From: JBGQOJ01 sp052119585 | GTDB taxonomy: Bacteria > Pseudomonadota > Alphaproteobacteria > Rhodobacterales > Rhodobacteraceae | Direction: 5' to 3' | Length of the DNA stretch: 64,000 nucleotides | Assembly: GCF_052119585.1 (NCBI RefSeq) | Contig: NZ_JBGQOJ010000003.1 | Location: forward strand, 1-64,000 | Part shown: positions 24,808 through 32,755 of the stretch, in pieces | How the letters are laid out: every line of letters begins with the position of its first letter | How positions within the stretch are numbered: position 1 is the stretch's first letter | The notes under the pieces: generated by a model | What the model saw: the letters and a program-made list of their open reading frames with translations, nothing else | What the model was told of the DNA's origin: nothing | Database searches by the model: none | Program-made: the position numbers and the translations under genes

Positions 24808-25888
24808 CCGCCTGGCCCGTTTCGGCAGAGCGTTGCGCGGCAAGGCCCATGGCCACCGCGCGCGCGCCGTCCGCCAGCGTGACCTCTATCGGGCCTGTCC
24901 CGCGCACGACCTCTAGAAATTTGGCGTGCTGGTAATAGGTTGAGCCGTTGTGGTCGCCTGCCGCCAACAGCGCCGGATCGACGGGAATATCCAGAACGAC
25001 CGGCCCCTTTGGGTCGCGCGGGCTGACGATCAGTTGCGGCACGGGGGCCGCGCCCAGATGCGCGGGCCAGAACCGCCCCGGCCCCGGCACCAGACATTCG
25101 ATCTTGCCCTTTGGCCCGACCGCGCTGATCTCTTCCTGATAGCGCGCACCTTCGGCGAACATGCACAGTTCCAGCATCGCCCGTGCACCATTGGCAAAAT
25201 CAACGATGACATAGCCATTGTCCCAGATGTCGGACACCTGCCCGTCATAGACCTCGTGCAGATGGTTCACCGACTGACCGGCAGAGGCCATGACGCGCAC
25301 CGGTTCAGATGCAACCACCAGCGCCATCAGATCGAAGAAGTGACAGCATTTTTCCACCAGCGTTCCGCCGGACTGCGCGTTGAAGCGGTTCCAGTTTCCG
25401 ACCTTTTGCAGAAAGGGAAAGCGATGCTCGCGGATGGTCAGCATCTTTACTCCACCCGTCGCCTGCTCTGCCTGCGCGATCAGGGCGGCCACGGGCGGCA
25501 TATAGCGGTATTCCATTGCGACCCAGACCGGCGCCGGATACGCCCCGCGCAGCACGGCGACCCGCGCCACTTGACCGACAGAGATGTAAAGCGGCTTCTC
25601 CACAAGAACGGGCAGCGGCCGGGTGGCGGCGATCTGCTCCAGTTGCTCAAGATGCAGATGGTTCGGGCTGACGATCAGCAGGCAGTCAAGCGCGGGGTGC
25701 GCCAGAAGCGCCTCGACCGAAGTGACAAACGCGGCCTCTGGTGCAAGCGCCTTTGCGGCGGCCGCCATGGCGGCATCGGGTTCAAAGACCGCAGCGACCC
25801 GCGTATCTGGCAAAAGCGCTATATTGCGCAGATGTTCCTGCCCCATCATCCCGCAGCCGATGATGCCATAGTTAACTATTTTCGACAT
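24797..25888 (-). CDS. Gfo/Idh/MocA family protein in a sulfosugar-type cluster
   Basis: A 363-residue NAD(P)-dependent protein. The Rossmann motif GIIGCGMMGQEH is at residues 8-19, LVEKPLY carries the catalytic-type EKP triad near residue 95, and GGTLVEKCCHFFDL supplies the usual His/Asp region. Members either oxidise sugars or use transient NAD-linked oxidation to cleave glycosides, as in GH109 and GH188. The gene lies eight bases behind the GntR gene and divergent from the LLM monooxygenase operon. An NAD-dependent sulfoquinovosidase role is a reasonable guess, since no GH31 enzyme is encoded nearby; a plain sugar dehydrogenase is the alternative. Its last 11 bases overlap matB on the other strand. 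Confidence 0.8.
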   Translation of the reverse strand: MSKIVNYGIIGCGMMGQEHLRNIALLPDTRVAAVFEPDAAMAAAAKALAPEAAFVTSVEALLAHPALDCLLIVSPNHLHLEQLEQIAATRPLPVLVEKPLYISVGQVARVAVLRGAYPAPVWVAMEYRYMPPVAALIAQAEQATGGVKMLTIREHRFPFLQKVGNWNRFNAQSGGTLVEKCCHFFDLMALVVASEPVRVMASAGQSVNHLHEVYDGQVSDIWDNGYVIVDFANGARAMLELCMFAEGARYQEEISAVGPKGKIECLVPGPGRFWPAHLGAAPVPQLIVSPRDPKGPVVLDIPVDPALLAAGDHNGSTYYQHAKFLEVVRGTGPIEVTLADGARAVAMGLAAQRSAETGQAVTL

Positions 25889-25896
25889 TTATTTCC

Positions 25897-26598
25897 CTAT
25901 TTCAGGCGTGAAACGTAGACTGACTTGTTATTATCGAACCAAGTGCGTGAAAACTCTGCCCGCGCGTTGTCCTGATCCCAGCTGATCCTTTCGATATACC
26001 CACAGGGCGCGCCCGGGACTTGACCAAAGGTATCCGGTGCCCAGTCCGGCACCGTATTGATCCCGATGCGATCCTCGGCACGCGAGATCCACAGGCCAAG
26101 GCGGGTCCGGTAAAACAGATACAGCGATTCAGACAGATCGCGGATTTCGATCCGGTCGGAAAAGCGCCCGTCCAGCCAGATTTCCTCGACCGCGACGGGG
26201 ATCTGGTTCAACCTGCGCAGACGGCGAATGCGGTGCCCTTCGGGCGAAGGCCCGAAATCGGGGAATGCGGCGGGTTTCGGCAACCGTTGAACGGACAGCG
26301 CATCCGCCGTGGGCAGGCCGCCGCCCTCGGGCAGCTCCAGCCGGAACAAGGCATAGACGCCCGAGTGCTCTGCGCTGTGGCGGACATAGTTGCCCGATCC
26401 CTGACGCCGTTCCAGCAGGCCCTTTTCGGTCATATCCGCCAGCGCCTTGCGCAGGGTTCCCACCGAAATTCCCAGCTCTCCCGCCATCTCGCGCTCCGGT
26501 GCCAGACGCTCGCCGTCCAGCAACCGGCCCGCCATGATCTCGCGGATCAACAGTTCTGCCGTCTGGATGTATCTGGGCAGCGCGTTCCGGTCGGACAT
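25897..26598 (-). CDS. GntR/HutC-family regulator (UTRA domain)
   Basis: A 233-residue regulator with an N-terminal GntR helix-turn-helix (AGELGISVGTLRKALADMTEKGLLERRQGSGNYV) and a C-terminal UTRA ligand-binding domain (about 90-228) containing GHRIRRLRRL and YIERISWD. It forms a two-gene unit with the Gfo/Idh gene and faces the monooxygenase operon, so it is the obvious local regulator. UTRA domains often bind sugars or phosphosugars, which suits a sulfosugar inducer. Confidence 0.88.
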   Translation of the reverse strand: MSDRNALPRYIQTAELLIREIMAGRLLDGERLAPEREMAGELGISVGTLRKALADMTEKGLLERRQGSGNYVRHSAEHSGVYALFRLELPEGGGLPTADALSVQRLPKPAAFPDFGPSPEGHRIRRLRRLNQIPVAVEEIWLDGRFSDRIEIRDLSESLYLFYRTRLGLWISRAEDRIGINTVPDWAPDTFGQVPGAPCGYIERISWDQDNARAEFSRTWFDNNKSVYVSRLK

Positions 26599-26634
26599 GG
26601 AATTCCCGATGTTGACGAATTAATTGATACACTA

Positions 26635-26648
26635 TTGATGCATATCAA
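26635..26648. promoter_or_regulatory. Palindrome TTGAT-N4-ATCAA in the divergent promoter
   Basis: The sequence TTGAT, GCAT, ATCAA fits the FNR/FnrL consensus exactly and is centred about 52 bases before the monooxygenase start. It could equally be part of the operator of the adjacent GntR/HutC protein, because a further TTGATA lies at 26624 in the same AT-rich stretch. Confidence 0.5.
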
Positions 26649-26693
26649 AGCGGATGCTACGCAAGTGGAAAATCGAAACCGGAAGGAGATTCG

Positions 26694-27851
26694 ATGTCTG
26701 TCGTGCCCGTTACGTCGCAAGACCTTGATGCGATAGAGGTTTCGTGGTTCGCCGCGCTCTGCTCCGACGATTATGAGTTCCTTGGCGTGCCCGACGGCGC
26801 CCTTAGATCATCGTGGGACCATTGCAGCACCATCGTGAAAGAGGCCGAATCGCAGGGGTTCCGCAACATCCTGTGCCCCTCGTCCTATCAGGTCGGGCAG
26901 GACACCCTGTCGTTCGTCGCCGGATGTGCGTCGGTCACCGACCGGATCAACATGCTGGCCGCCGTCCGCTGCGGCGAGATGCAGCCGATCATGCTGGCCC
27001 GCACATTGGCCACGCTGGACCACATGTTGAAGGGTCGCCTGACCATCAACATCATCAGTTCGGATTTCCCCGGTCAAGTCGAGGACAGCAAGTTCCGCTA
27101 TCAACGGTCCCGCGAAGTGGTCGAGATATTGCGTCAGGCCTGGACGCAAGACGAGATCAACTACAGCGGGCAAGTTTATGATTTTAAAGGCATTACCACC
27201 GCTCCTGCAAAGCCGTATCAGCAGAACGGCGGCCCGCTTATGTATTTTGGCGGCTATTCCCCCGACGCGCTGGACCTTTGTGCAGAGCATTGCGATGTCT
27301 ACCTGATGTGGCCCGAAACCAAGGACGAACTTGCGGGCCGGATGAAGGCAGTCCATGCCCGCGCCGAGGCTTATGGCCGCACGCTTGACTATGGTCTGCG
27401 CGTCCACATGATTGTGCGCGACACAGAGATCGAGGCCCGCGAATACGCCGAACATCTGGTCAGCAAACTGGACGACGAGGCAGGCCGCGCGATTCGTGAA
27501 CGGGCGCTGGATGCCCGGTCTTTGGGCGTGTCGCATCAGGCAAAGAACCGCGACCTGGCGGATATGGACGGCTTTATCGAACCGCATCTGTGGACCGGCG
27601 TCGGTCGTGCGCGATCCGGTTGCGGTGCAGCCCTTGTCGGATCGACAGATCAGGTTATGTCCGAAATCGAGGCCTACCGAAAAATGGGCATCCGCGCGTT
27701 CATTTTTTCGGGTTATCCGCATCTGGACGAGTGCAAACACTTTGGCAGCCGCGTCTTGCCACATCTGAAAACCTGTTCCCTGCCAGAGGCTTACGGTCGG
27801 GTTCCAACCGAAACACCAATGACCCCGCTTGGGGCAGGAGAGCGTCGCTGA
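26694..27851 (+). CDS. SsuD-like FMNH2-dependent sulfonate monooxygenase (candidate sulfoquinovose monooxygenase)
   Basis: A 385-residue luciferase-like (LLM class) monooxygenase. Blocks shared with alkanesulfonate monooxygenase SsuD are RLTINIISSDFPGQ, LMYFGGYSPDALDL, DVYLMWPETKDE, DYGLRVHMIVRDTEIEA, LVSKLDDEAGRAIRE and LWTGVGRARSGCGAALVGS. The enzyme would use FMNH2 and O2 to split a C-S bond, releasing sulfite and an aldehyde. GGAAGGAG precedes the ATG. The AKR, flavin reductase and TRAP genes that follow match the enzyme set of the sulfo-SMO route, with the SQ monooxygenase SmoC as the closest functional match. The substrate is inferred. Confidence 0.82.
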   Translation: MSVVPVTSQDLDAIEVSWFAALCSDDYEFLGVPDGALRSSWDHCSTIVKEAESQGFRNILCPSSYQVGQDTLSFVAGCASVTDRINMLAAVRCGEMQPIMLARTLATLDHMLKGRLTINIISSDFPGQVEDSKFRYQRSREVVEILRQAWTQDEINYSGQVYDFKGITTAPAKPYQQNGGPLMYFGGYSPDALDLCAEHCDVYLMWPETKDELAGRMKAVHARAEAYGRTLDYGLRVHMIVRDTEIEAREYAEHLVSKLDDEAGRAIRERALDARSLGVSHQAKNRDLADMDGFIEPHLWTGVGRARSGCGAALVGSTDQVMSEIEAYRKMGIRAFIFSGYPHLDECKHFGSRVLPHLKTCSLPEAYGRVPTETPMTPLGAGERR

Positions 27852-28744
27852 TGCAACGACTGACCATCGCCGAAAACCTGACATTCAGCCGCATGATCTA
27901 TGGCATGTGGCGCTTGGGCGATGACGCCGACCACTCCCCGCATCACGTGCAGACCAAGATCGAGGCCTGCCTTGCGCAGGGCATCACCACCTTCGATCAG
28001 GCGGATATCTACGGCGACTACGGCGCAGAGGCCATTCTGGGCCAGTGCCTGCGCCAGACACCTGCCCTGCGCGACCAGATGCAGATCGTCACCAAATGCG
28101 ATATCGTGGCCCCCTGTGGCCGTTATGCCGACCGCCGTGTAAAATATTATGACACAAGCGCCGCGCATATCGGTGCCAGCATCGACGCCTCGTTGACCAA
28201 TATGGCGATCGAACAGATCGACCTGCTTTTGATCCATCGCCCTGATCCGTTCATGGACCACCATGAAACCGGCGCCGCCCTTGACGCGGCAATTGCGGGC
28301 GGCAAAGTCCGCGCGGTGGGCGTGTCGAACTTCAAACTGCACGACTGGACGCTGCTGCAATCCGCTATGAAGGCCCCGCTGGTCACCAACCAGATCGAGG
28401 TAAGCCTGATGGCGCCTGCGCCCTTCACCAACGGCGACATCGCGTATTTGCAGGAACGCGGGGTCGCGCCGATGGCATGGTCTCCTTTGGGTGGCGGCGC
28501 GCTGTTCAGCCCTGAAAACAAAGACTTACGCTGGAAACTTAAATCTGTCGGACAGGCATTCGGCGTTGACGAGGCCGCTGTAGCAGTGGCCTGGCTACTG
28601 GCGCATCCCGCAAAGATCATGCCAGTGATGGGCACGAATAATCTGGACCGCATCCGGTGCATGGGCGATGCTTTCAAGGTTCAGATGGACCGCGAAACAT
28701 GGTTCGAACTATACACCGGGGCATTGGGACACGAGGTGCCCTGA
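27851..28744 (+). CDS. Aldo-keto reductase (YdhF/SmoB-like)
   Basis: A 297-residue (beta/alpha)8 NAD(P)H-dependent reductase. The AKR tetrad is visible as Asp49 and Tyr54 (FDQADIYG), Lys82 (VTKCDIV) and His129 (LLLIHRPDP). The cofactor-binding end has VGVSNF and APMAWSPLGGG. The family is the YdhF group, to which SmoB, the 6-oxoglucose reductase of sulfo-SMO, belongs as I recall. In that route the AKR reduces the aldehyde left by the monooxygenase to glucose. The ATG overlaps the monooxygenase stop by one base; a longer frame from 27590 is rejected. Confidence 0.85.
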   Translation: MQRLTIAENLTFSRMIYGMWRLGDDADHSPHHVQTKIEACLAQGITTFDQADIYGDYGAEAILGQCLRQTPALRDQMQIVTKCDIVAPCGRYADRRVKYYDTSAAHIGASIDASLTNMAIEQIDLLLIHRPDPFMDHHETGAALDAAIAGGKVRAVGVSNFKLHDWTLLQSAMKAPLVTNQIEVSLMAPAPFTNGDIAYLQERGVAPMAWSPLGGGALFSPENKDLRWKLKSVGQAFGVDEAAVAVAWLLAHPAKIMPVMGTNNLDRIRCMGDAFKVQMDRETWFELYTGALGHEVP

Positions 28745-28767
28745 TGGCCGACGGAGGAACAGGACCG

Positions 28768-29262
28768 ATGCACCAATTCACCCCCGGCCCCGATACGGTC
28801 CGTGATTTCCGCGACGCTCTTGGCCGGTTTGCAACCGGGGTGACGGTTGTGACCACGGCCAGCGCAAAGGGGCCGATCGGCATCACCGCCAACAGCTTTG
28901 CCAGCGTGTCGCTGGACCCGCCGCTTGTGCTGTGGTCGCCTGCGCGCGCCTCCAGCCGGTTCCCGTATTTCGCCGGGGCAAAGCATTTCGCGGTCCATGT
29001 GATGGGTGCAGAGCAGGTCGATCTGTGCCAGCGGTTCGCGCGGAACGGGTTCGATTTCGACGGGCTGGACTGGACAGAAAACAAGGACGGCGTTCCGGTG
29101 ATTGCGGGGTGCCTTGCGCGATTCGAATGCACGACGGTTGCGGGACATGATGGCGGGGATCACCTGATCGTGGTTGCCTCGGTTGTGCGGGCGGCCCTGC
29201 GCGAAGGCGCGCCGCTGGTGTTTGTCGGAGGGGGATACGGCAGCCTTGATCCTGCCGTTTAA
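28768..29262 (+). CDS. Flavin reductase (FMN-supplying partner of the monooxygenase)
   Basis: A 164-residue flavin reductase-like protein. It begins with the diagnostic FRDALGRFATGVTVVTT and continues with GITANSFASVSLDPPLVLWSPAR, ending in GGGYGSL. It would make the FMNH2 used by the luciferase-like enzyme upstream. The start at 28768 is chosen because GGAGGAAC lies before it; the ATG at 28744, overlapping the AKR stop, is possible but poorly placed. This gene closes the enzyme block of the operon. Confidence 0.88.
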   Translation: MHQFTPGPDTVRDFRDALGRFATGVTVVTTASAKGPIGITANSFASVSLDPPLVLWSPARASSRFPYFAGAKHFAVHVMGAEQVDLCQRFARNGFDFDGLDWTENKDGVPVIAGCLARFECTTVAGHDGGDHLIVVASVVRAALREGAPLVFVGGGYGSLDPAV

Positions 29263-29284
29263 GGCACTGAACGTAAAACAATAA

Positions 29285-29300
29285 GGCCCGAAAACGGGCC
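29285..29300 (+). terminator. Stem-loop between the flavin reductase and TRAP genes
   Basis: GGCCCG and CGGGCC form a six-base stem around AAAA, followed by ATTT and then the ribosome binding site of the next gene. It could partly separate expression of the enzyme block from the transporter block. Confidence 0.45.
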
Positions 29301-29318
29301 ATTTCGGGAGGATGGAAC

Positions 29319-29978
29319 ATGGCGCTTTTGCTAGGGTTGCTTGCACCCTTTCAAATGTTCAACACCCATGTGTTGCGCCTGGGGCGCGGCATCGCGGTGG
29401 TCTGCATGGCGTTGATGGTCATCATCATCCTGACGCAGGTTTTCTTTCGCTATGTGCTGAACGACGCGCTGAACTGGCCGGACGAGGCGGCGCGGTTTCT
29501 GATGCTCTGGATGACCGGCCTGATCGCGCCCACCGCCTTTCGGCGCGGCGGGTTCGTGTCGATCGACATGGTCCTGCGGATGCTGCCGCGCACGGCAGGC
29601 GCGCTGGTGTCGCTGGCGCTGCTGTGCACCTCGCTTCTGGTGCTGATCGTGGCGACGCGGCTGGGCATGAACCACGTCAATTCGGGGTGCCTGTTTAACT
29701 CTGCCACGTTGCGCATCCCCTTCACGCTGCATCTGGCCTTTCCGCTGCCCTTTACCGATCTTTCGGCGACGATCTGCACCAAGGACGACTATGCCTTCAG
29801 CTTTGAATGGGGATGGACGCGGCTGAAACTGGCCCACATGTATGCCTCGATCTATGTGGGCATCATCCTGCTGGCGCTTGTGAATATCGAACTGATCCTG
29901 CGGGCTGTCATAACAGTGTCAGGTGGCGGTGACAGGTTGCCGGTGCTGTCCACAGAGATTCCGGCGGGGGCTGAATAA
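29319..29978 (+). CDS. TRAP transporter small permease (DctQ) with an enlarged loop
   Basis: A 219-residue DctQ-family protein with four hydrophobic segments. The motif ILTQVFFRYVLNDALNWPDEAARFLMLW around residue 40 is typical. Between the third and fourth segments there is an extra stretch of about 40 residues (roughly 122-160, including NSGCLFNSATLR and ATICTKDDYAF) with two Cys residues; ordinary DctQ proteins are shorter. GGGAGGA lies before the ATG. It is translationally coupled to the large permease. Confidence 0.87.
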   Translation: MALLLGLLAPFQMFNTHVLRLGRGIAVVCMALMVIIILTQVFFRYVLNDALNWPDEAARFLMLWMTGLIAPTAFRRGGFVSIDMVLRMLPRTAGALVSLALLCTSLLVLIVATRLGMNHVNSGCLFNSATLRIPFTLHLAFPLPFTDLSATICTKDDYAFSFEWGWTRLKLAHMYASIYVGIILLALVNIELILRAVITVSGGGDRLPVLSTEIPAGAE

Positions 29979-31267
29979 TGCTGATCTGGTTCCTTCCCGT
30001 CTTTCTGGTGTTCCTGCTGATCGGCTTTCCCGTGGTTTTCGGCCTTGTCTTTGCGCCGGGGATTTTGTTGTACCTGAACGGCCAAGAGCGCGACATCGCC
30101 CTGCTTTACCGCAACGTCTATACCGGCATGGACAGCTTTCCGCTGATGGCGATCCCGTTCTTCATGCTGGCGGGCGAATTGATGAACCGCGGCGGCATCA
30201 CCATGCGGTTGGTCGAGTTCAGCCAATCGCTGATGGGCCATCTGCGCGGCGGTCTGGCGCATGTAAATATCCTGTCGTCGATGCTGTTCGCGGGCCTGTC
30301 CGGCTCTGCCGTGGCCGACACATCGGCGCTGGGGTCGATGCTGATCCCCGCGATGGAGCGACAGGGCTACACCCGCCGTTTTGCCGCCGCGATCACCGCC
30401 GCCAGCTCGGTTATCGGGCCAATCATCCCACCGTCGGGCATCATGATCATCTACGCCTATGTCATGGGCGAAAGCGTGGCTGCCCTGTTCCTTGCGGGCA
30501 TCGTGCCGGGTATTCTGGTGGGCGTAGGGCTGATGCTGATGGTCAAGGTCATGGCCGACAAATACGATTTCCCCGTCGCCAGCGCCAAGACCACATGGGG
30601 CGAACGCGGTCAGGCCAGCCTGCGTGCCTTCTTCCCGCTGCTGACGCCGGTGATCATCCTTGGCGGCATCCTTGGCGGGGTTTTCACCCCGACAGAGGCC
30701 GCAGCCGTCGCCGCCGCCTATGCGATGTTCATCGGCCTGTTTGTGCTGAAAACACTGAGACTGCGCGATATCCCCGACGTGCTGATGCGCGCGTCGATGA
30801 CATCTGCGGTTGTGCTGTTGCTGGTGGGGGCGGCTATGGCGTTCAAAACCGTGGTCAGCCTCAGCCATGCGCCCGAACATCTGGCCGCCGCCATTCTGGG
30901 CATGTCCGACAATCCGCTGATCCTGTTGTTCCTGATCAATATCTTGTTGTTCATTGTCGGCATGTTTCTGGACGCAGGCCCCGCGATCATCATCCTCGGG
31001 CCGATCCTTGGCCCGATCTTCACCTCGCTGGGCGTAGACTCCGTGCATTTCGCCATCATCATGAGCGTAAACCTGACCGTCGGCCTTGCGACGCCGCCCA
31101 TGGGGCTGGTGCTGTTCGTGGCCTCGTCCGTGTCCGGCGAAAGGGTCGAAACCATCGCCCGCGCCATCCTGCCATTTCTTGCGGTCGAGGTGTTCGTGAT
31201 CTTCCTGATCACCTACATCCCCGCAATTTCCATGACGATCCCGCGCCTTGCGGGTTTTGTGAACTAA
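29978..31267 (+). CDS. TRAP transporter large permease (DctM), sulfosugar-type locus
   Basis: A 429-residue protein with about twelve hydrophobic segments. Family motifs include LFAGLSGSAVADTSALGSMLIPAM and SSVIGPIIPPSGIMIIYAY, with the C-terminal MSVNLTVGLATPPMGLVLFVASS. It starts on the base where dctQ ends. The transported compound is not known, but the operon suggests a sulfonated or acidic sugar derivative. Confidence 0.9.
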   Translation: MLIWFLPVFLVFLLIGFPVVFGLVFAPGILLYLNGQERDIALLYRNVYTGMDSFPLMAIPFFMLAGELMNRGGITMRLVEFSQSLMGHLRGGLAHVNILSSMLFAGLSGSAVADTSALGSMLIPAMERQGYTRRFAAAITAASSVIGPIIPPSGIMIIYAYVMGESVAALFLAGIVPGILVGVGLMLMVKVMADKYDFPVASAKTTWGERGQASLRAFFPLLTPVIILGGILGGVFTPTEAAAVAAAYAMFIGLFVLKTLRLRDIPDVLMRASMTSAVVLLLVGAAMAFKTVVSLSHAPEHLAAAILGMSDNPLILLFLINILLFIVGMFLDAGPAIIILGPILGPIFTSLGVDSVHFAIIMSVNLTVGLATPPMGLVLFVASSVSGERVETIARAILPFLAVEVFVIFLITYIPAISMTIPRLAGFVN

Positions 31268-31296
31268 CTGCAAACAGCAACCCCAGGGAGGTAGAC

Positions 31297-32355
31297 ATGC
31301 TGAGAACCACGATAAAGTCGCTGATGATGGCGACCATTCTGGCAGGGGCGCCAATGGCCGCCTTTGCGGCGGATTTCACCATCCGCGCCACGGCCAACTC
31401 GAACGAGAACGACGAGGATTACGACGGTCTGGTGGTGTTCAAGAACTACGTCGAGGCCGCATCGAACGGCGCGATCGCCGTCGAGATGTTCATCGGAACA
31501 CAACTGTGTTCGACTGGGGCGGAATGCCTTCAGGGCGTCGCCGACGGCTCTATCGACGTCTATATCTCGACCTCGGGCGGCGCTGCGGGCATTTTCCCCT
31601 ATATTCAGGTGCTTGACCTGCCCTACCTGATGTCCAGCGACCGCATCGCCGAAACCGTCCTGTCAGGCGATTTCACCCGCGAGTTGCGCAAGATGGCGCT
31701 GGCCGATTCCGGCGACAAGATCCGCCTGATGACCATCGGCAACACCGGCGGCTGGCGCAATTTCGTCAACACAAAGCGCCGCATCGTGTCCCCCGCCGAT
31801 CTGGAAGGGCTGAAGATCCGCACCGTGGTTGCCGACCTGCCGCAAGAGTTGGTGAAATCCATGGGGGCCTCGCCGACGCCGATCCCCTGGCCAGAGCTGT
31901 TTACCTCGTTGCAGACCGGCGTGGTCGAGGGGTCGCAGAACGGGATCACCGACATCATGGGAATGAAATTCCCCGATGCGGGCTTGAAATACATGACGCT
32001 GGACGGCCATTCCTACATGGGGGCGCTGTGGTGGATGTCGAACGACAGGTTCCTGGCGATGCCGGAAGATCTGCGCAAAATCGTGAACGACGGGTTCTAC
32101 GCGCTGCAACAGGCCACGTTCGCCTCGCCCAAGCGCAAGTCGATCCAGGCCTATGCCGATTTCGCAGCCGTCGGCGGTGATCTTTATGTGCCGTCCCCTG
32201 CCGAAAAGGCCGCGTTCAAAGAAGCCGCAGCACCGGTGTTCGACTGGTTCAAAGCCAACATAGACAAGGGCGATGTGGTCTTTACCGCGCTGACCGATGC
32301 CGTCGCCAAAGCCGAAGCCGCCGAGGCAGCCAACAGCGCATCCGATCTGAACTAG
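31297..32355 (+). CDS. TRAP substrate-binding protein (DctP), sulfosugar-type locus
   Basis: A 352-residue periplasmic protein with a signal peptide cleaved after AFA (about residue 24). DctP blocks include LEGLKIRTVVADLPQELVKSMGASPTPIPWPELFTSLQTGVVEGSQNGITD; the Arg in LKIRT is the usual carboxylate ligand. Two Cys residues close together (GTQLCSTGAEC) may form a disulfide. CAGGGAGG lies before the ATG. A longer frame from 29923 is a shadow. It is the last gene of the operon and is followed by a strong terminator. Confidence 0.9.
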   Translation: MLRTTIKSLMMATILAGAPMAAFAADFTIRATANSNENDEDYDGLVVFKNYVEAASNGAIAVEMFIGTQLCSTGAECLQGVADGSIDVYISTSGGAAGIFPYIQVLDLPYLMSSDRIAETVLSGDFTRELRKMALADSGDKIRLMTIGNTGGWRNFVNTKRRIVSPADLEGLKIRTVVADLPQELVKSMGASPTPIPWPELFTSLQTGVVEGSQNGITDIMGMKFPDAGLKYMTLDGHSYMGALWWMSNDRFLAMPEDLRKIVNDGFYALQQATFASPKRKSIQAYADFAAVGGDLYVPSPAEKAAFKEAAAPVFDWFKANIDKGDVVFTALTDAVAKAEAAEAANSASDLN

Positions 32356-32362
32356 CCCCAAA

Positions 32363-32392
32363 GGGGGCGCGGGCCATGCGGCCTGCGCCCCC
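32363..32392 (+). terminator. Strong GC-rich terminator after the TRAP operon
   Basis: GGGGGCGC pairs with GCGCCCCC, with an inner GGCC/GGCC stem and a four-base loop, immediately after the dctP stop. It lacks a clear T-tract but is the most stable hairpin in the spacer. Confidence 0.65.
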
Positions 32393-32450
32393 TACCCGCC
32401 CGTCTAATCCTGCGGCCTATGCGGTGGCCAGCCACTGGATCAGCCTGCCA

Positions 32451-32490
32451 TTCTTCTCGGCAAAAATACTCCCGCGCGGAGCGCGAAACC
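32451..32490 (-). repeat. Inverted copy of the dispersed hairpin element (partial)
   Basis: Read on the minus strand this piece has the GCGCTCCGCGC core (32474-32484) followed by GAGTATTTTTGCCGAGAAGA, the same right part as the element at 41585. It lies downstream of the minus-strand gene at 32527-32742, so it is again 3' of a gene in its own orientation. The terminator and GCACTTCGTGC hairpins of the full element are not recognisable. Confidence 0.6.
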
Positions 32491-32526
32491 CCGCCCCAGC
32501 GCGCAACGCACGACATTCGACCCGAT

Positions 32527-32742
32527 CTAGAACTTTCCGATCCGGCGCGCCATTCTGGCCATCTGCCGCGCCCGTTTGGCCGCGTCTTTTCCCGCCTTGG
32601 CCTGTGTATGGTCGGCGGGCGTCATGGCCGCAGCAGTCTTGCCGCGCCGCGACGCGACCTCGATGCCCTTGTTCACGCCCGTATTGATCAGCTTGCGCGT
32701 AACAATATTGACGATCATGTTGATCAGCTTCGTCATATCCAT
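32527..32742 (-). CDS. Small basic hypothetical protein
   Basis: A 71-residue protein with an N-terminal hydrophobic/amphipathic stretch (MDMTKLINMIVNIVTRKLINTGVNKGI) and a strongly basic C-terminus (KDAAKRARQMARMARRIGKF). The start at 32742 follows GGAGCC with suitable spacing. It lies 13 bases downstream of scpB and is probably co-transcribed with scpA-scpB. No function is recognised; a membrane- or nucleic-acid-associated role would suit the composition. Confidence 0.65.
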   Translation of the reverse strand: MDMTKLINMIVNIVTRKLINTGVNKGIEVASRRGKTAAAMTPADHTQAKAGKDAAKRARQMARMARRIGKF

Positions 32743-32755
32743 GGTTCGGCTCCAA

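Noticed and set aside
27590..27850. N-terminal extension of the aldo-keto reductase
   Set aside because: It would overlap the monooxygenase gene in another frame by more than 250 bases; the ATG at 27851 matches the family N-terminus.
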